NCBI RefSeq assembly: GCF_030813355.1
Contig: NZ_JAUSUD010000014.1
Span: forward strand, 62,001 to 126,000
DNA from: Metabacillus malikii
Lineage (GTDB): Bacteria; Bacillota; Bacilli; Bacillales; Bacillaceae
DNA length: 64,000 nt
Direction of reading: 5' to 3'
Positions 63,960 through 64,000 of this stretch are shown here, one piece after another. A program made the translations under genes and the position numbers. The notes below the pieces were generated by a model. It made no database searches. It was not told the origin of the DNA and saw nothing but the letters and a program-made list of their open reading frames with translations. Numbering within the stretch: position 1 is the stretch's first letter; each line of letters starts with the position of its first letter.

Positions 63960-64000
63960 ATGTCTGAACATCAATTAAAAGATGCTCTGGAAACATTGAA
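63960..64000 (+). CDS. perR: peroxide-responsive repressor PerR (cut by right edge)
   Basis: Only the first 13-14 codons are inside the window: MSEHQLKDALETL, closely matching the N-terminus of B. subtilis PerR (AAHELKEALETLK). GAGGTG at 63946-63951 fits ATG 63960; the ATG at 63954 is too close. PerR is a Fur-family, Fe/Mn-dependent sensor of hydrogen peroxide. Identification is strengthened by the position after bcp and by the PerR box. Confidence 0.85.
   Translation, partial: MSEHQLKDALETL

Overview
The window looks like the chromosome of a low-GC, endospore-forming Bacillaceae bacterium. The evidence is a long run of genes in the same neighbourhood order as the Bacillus subtilis yfh-yga region: yfhD, yfhE, yfhF, recX, yfhH, sspK, yfhJ, yfhP, mutY, yfhS, fabL, sspE, ygaB, ntdP, ygaD, ygaE, gsaB, bcp and perR. 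Strong Shine-Dalgarno sequences, frequent TTG/GTG starts, spore protein genes and several Bacillus-type dispersed repeats agree with this. No rRNA, canonical tRNA, prophage, transposase or CRISPR was seen.

Layout. 1-3.2 kb: an operon of an FAD oxidoreductase (cut by the left edge), an ECF41-type sigma factor, a small Cys-rich protein and a lipoprotein. 3.2-12.4 kb: a PstS-like protein with its own membrane anchor, a decayed GAF-GGDEF gene, a glutathione peroxidase-ohrR pair, and two large c-di-GMP proteins. 12.5-20.2 kb: an amino-acid oxidase, the yhcEFGHI ABC operon with a near-perfect 34-bp operator, and brnQ. 20.3-25.3 kb: a LacI regulator with a ThuA-like protein, two Gfo/Idh/MocA dehydrogenases and a TIM-barrel isomerase/epimerase. 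Matching palindromes lie in front of the regulator and in front of the operon. 25.4-26.1 kb: a non-coding array with a strict 52-bp period. 26.2-32.5 kb: a DUF3231 protein, an RNA methyltransferase, a histidine phosphatase, a YfmL-type helicase and a cell-wall amidase, followed by a dense cluster of DnaA boxes.

32.8-51.0 kb is the yfh-yga core (spore proteins, recX, mutY, fabL, ntdP, gsaB), mixed with a GNAT gene whose leader has a tRNA-like fold, an amidohydrolase and a LysM-NlpC/P60 hydrolase. 51.0-51.5 kb holds a 430-bp mobile element that interrupts a palindrome and carries a 9-bp target duplication. 51.6-61.5 kb: a COG4586/4587/3694-type ABC exporter, then an LplB-YtcP-LplA type oligosaccharide importer with a YesM/YesN-type two-component system and a CcpA (cre) match across its first start codon. 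61.6-64 kb: a two-TM potassium channel, bcp, a D-2-hydroxyacid dehydrogenase, and the start of perR behind a 14/15 PerR box.

The genes fall into three themes: peroxide and thiol stress (gpx-ohrR, bcp, perR), sporulation (yfhD/E, sspK, sspE, yfhS, amidase), and sugar scavenging (the LacI-ThuA cluster and the Lpl-type importer). No complete, clearly unprecedented system was recognised. The least explained features are the 52-bp array, the DnaA-box cluster, the tRNA-like leader, the inserted element and the LacI/ThuA regulon.
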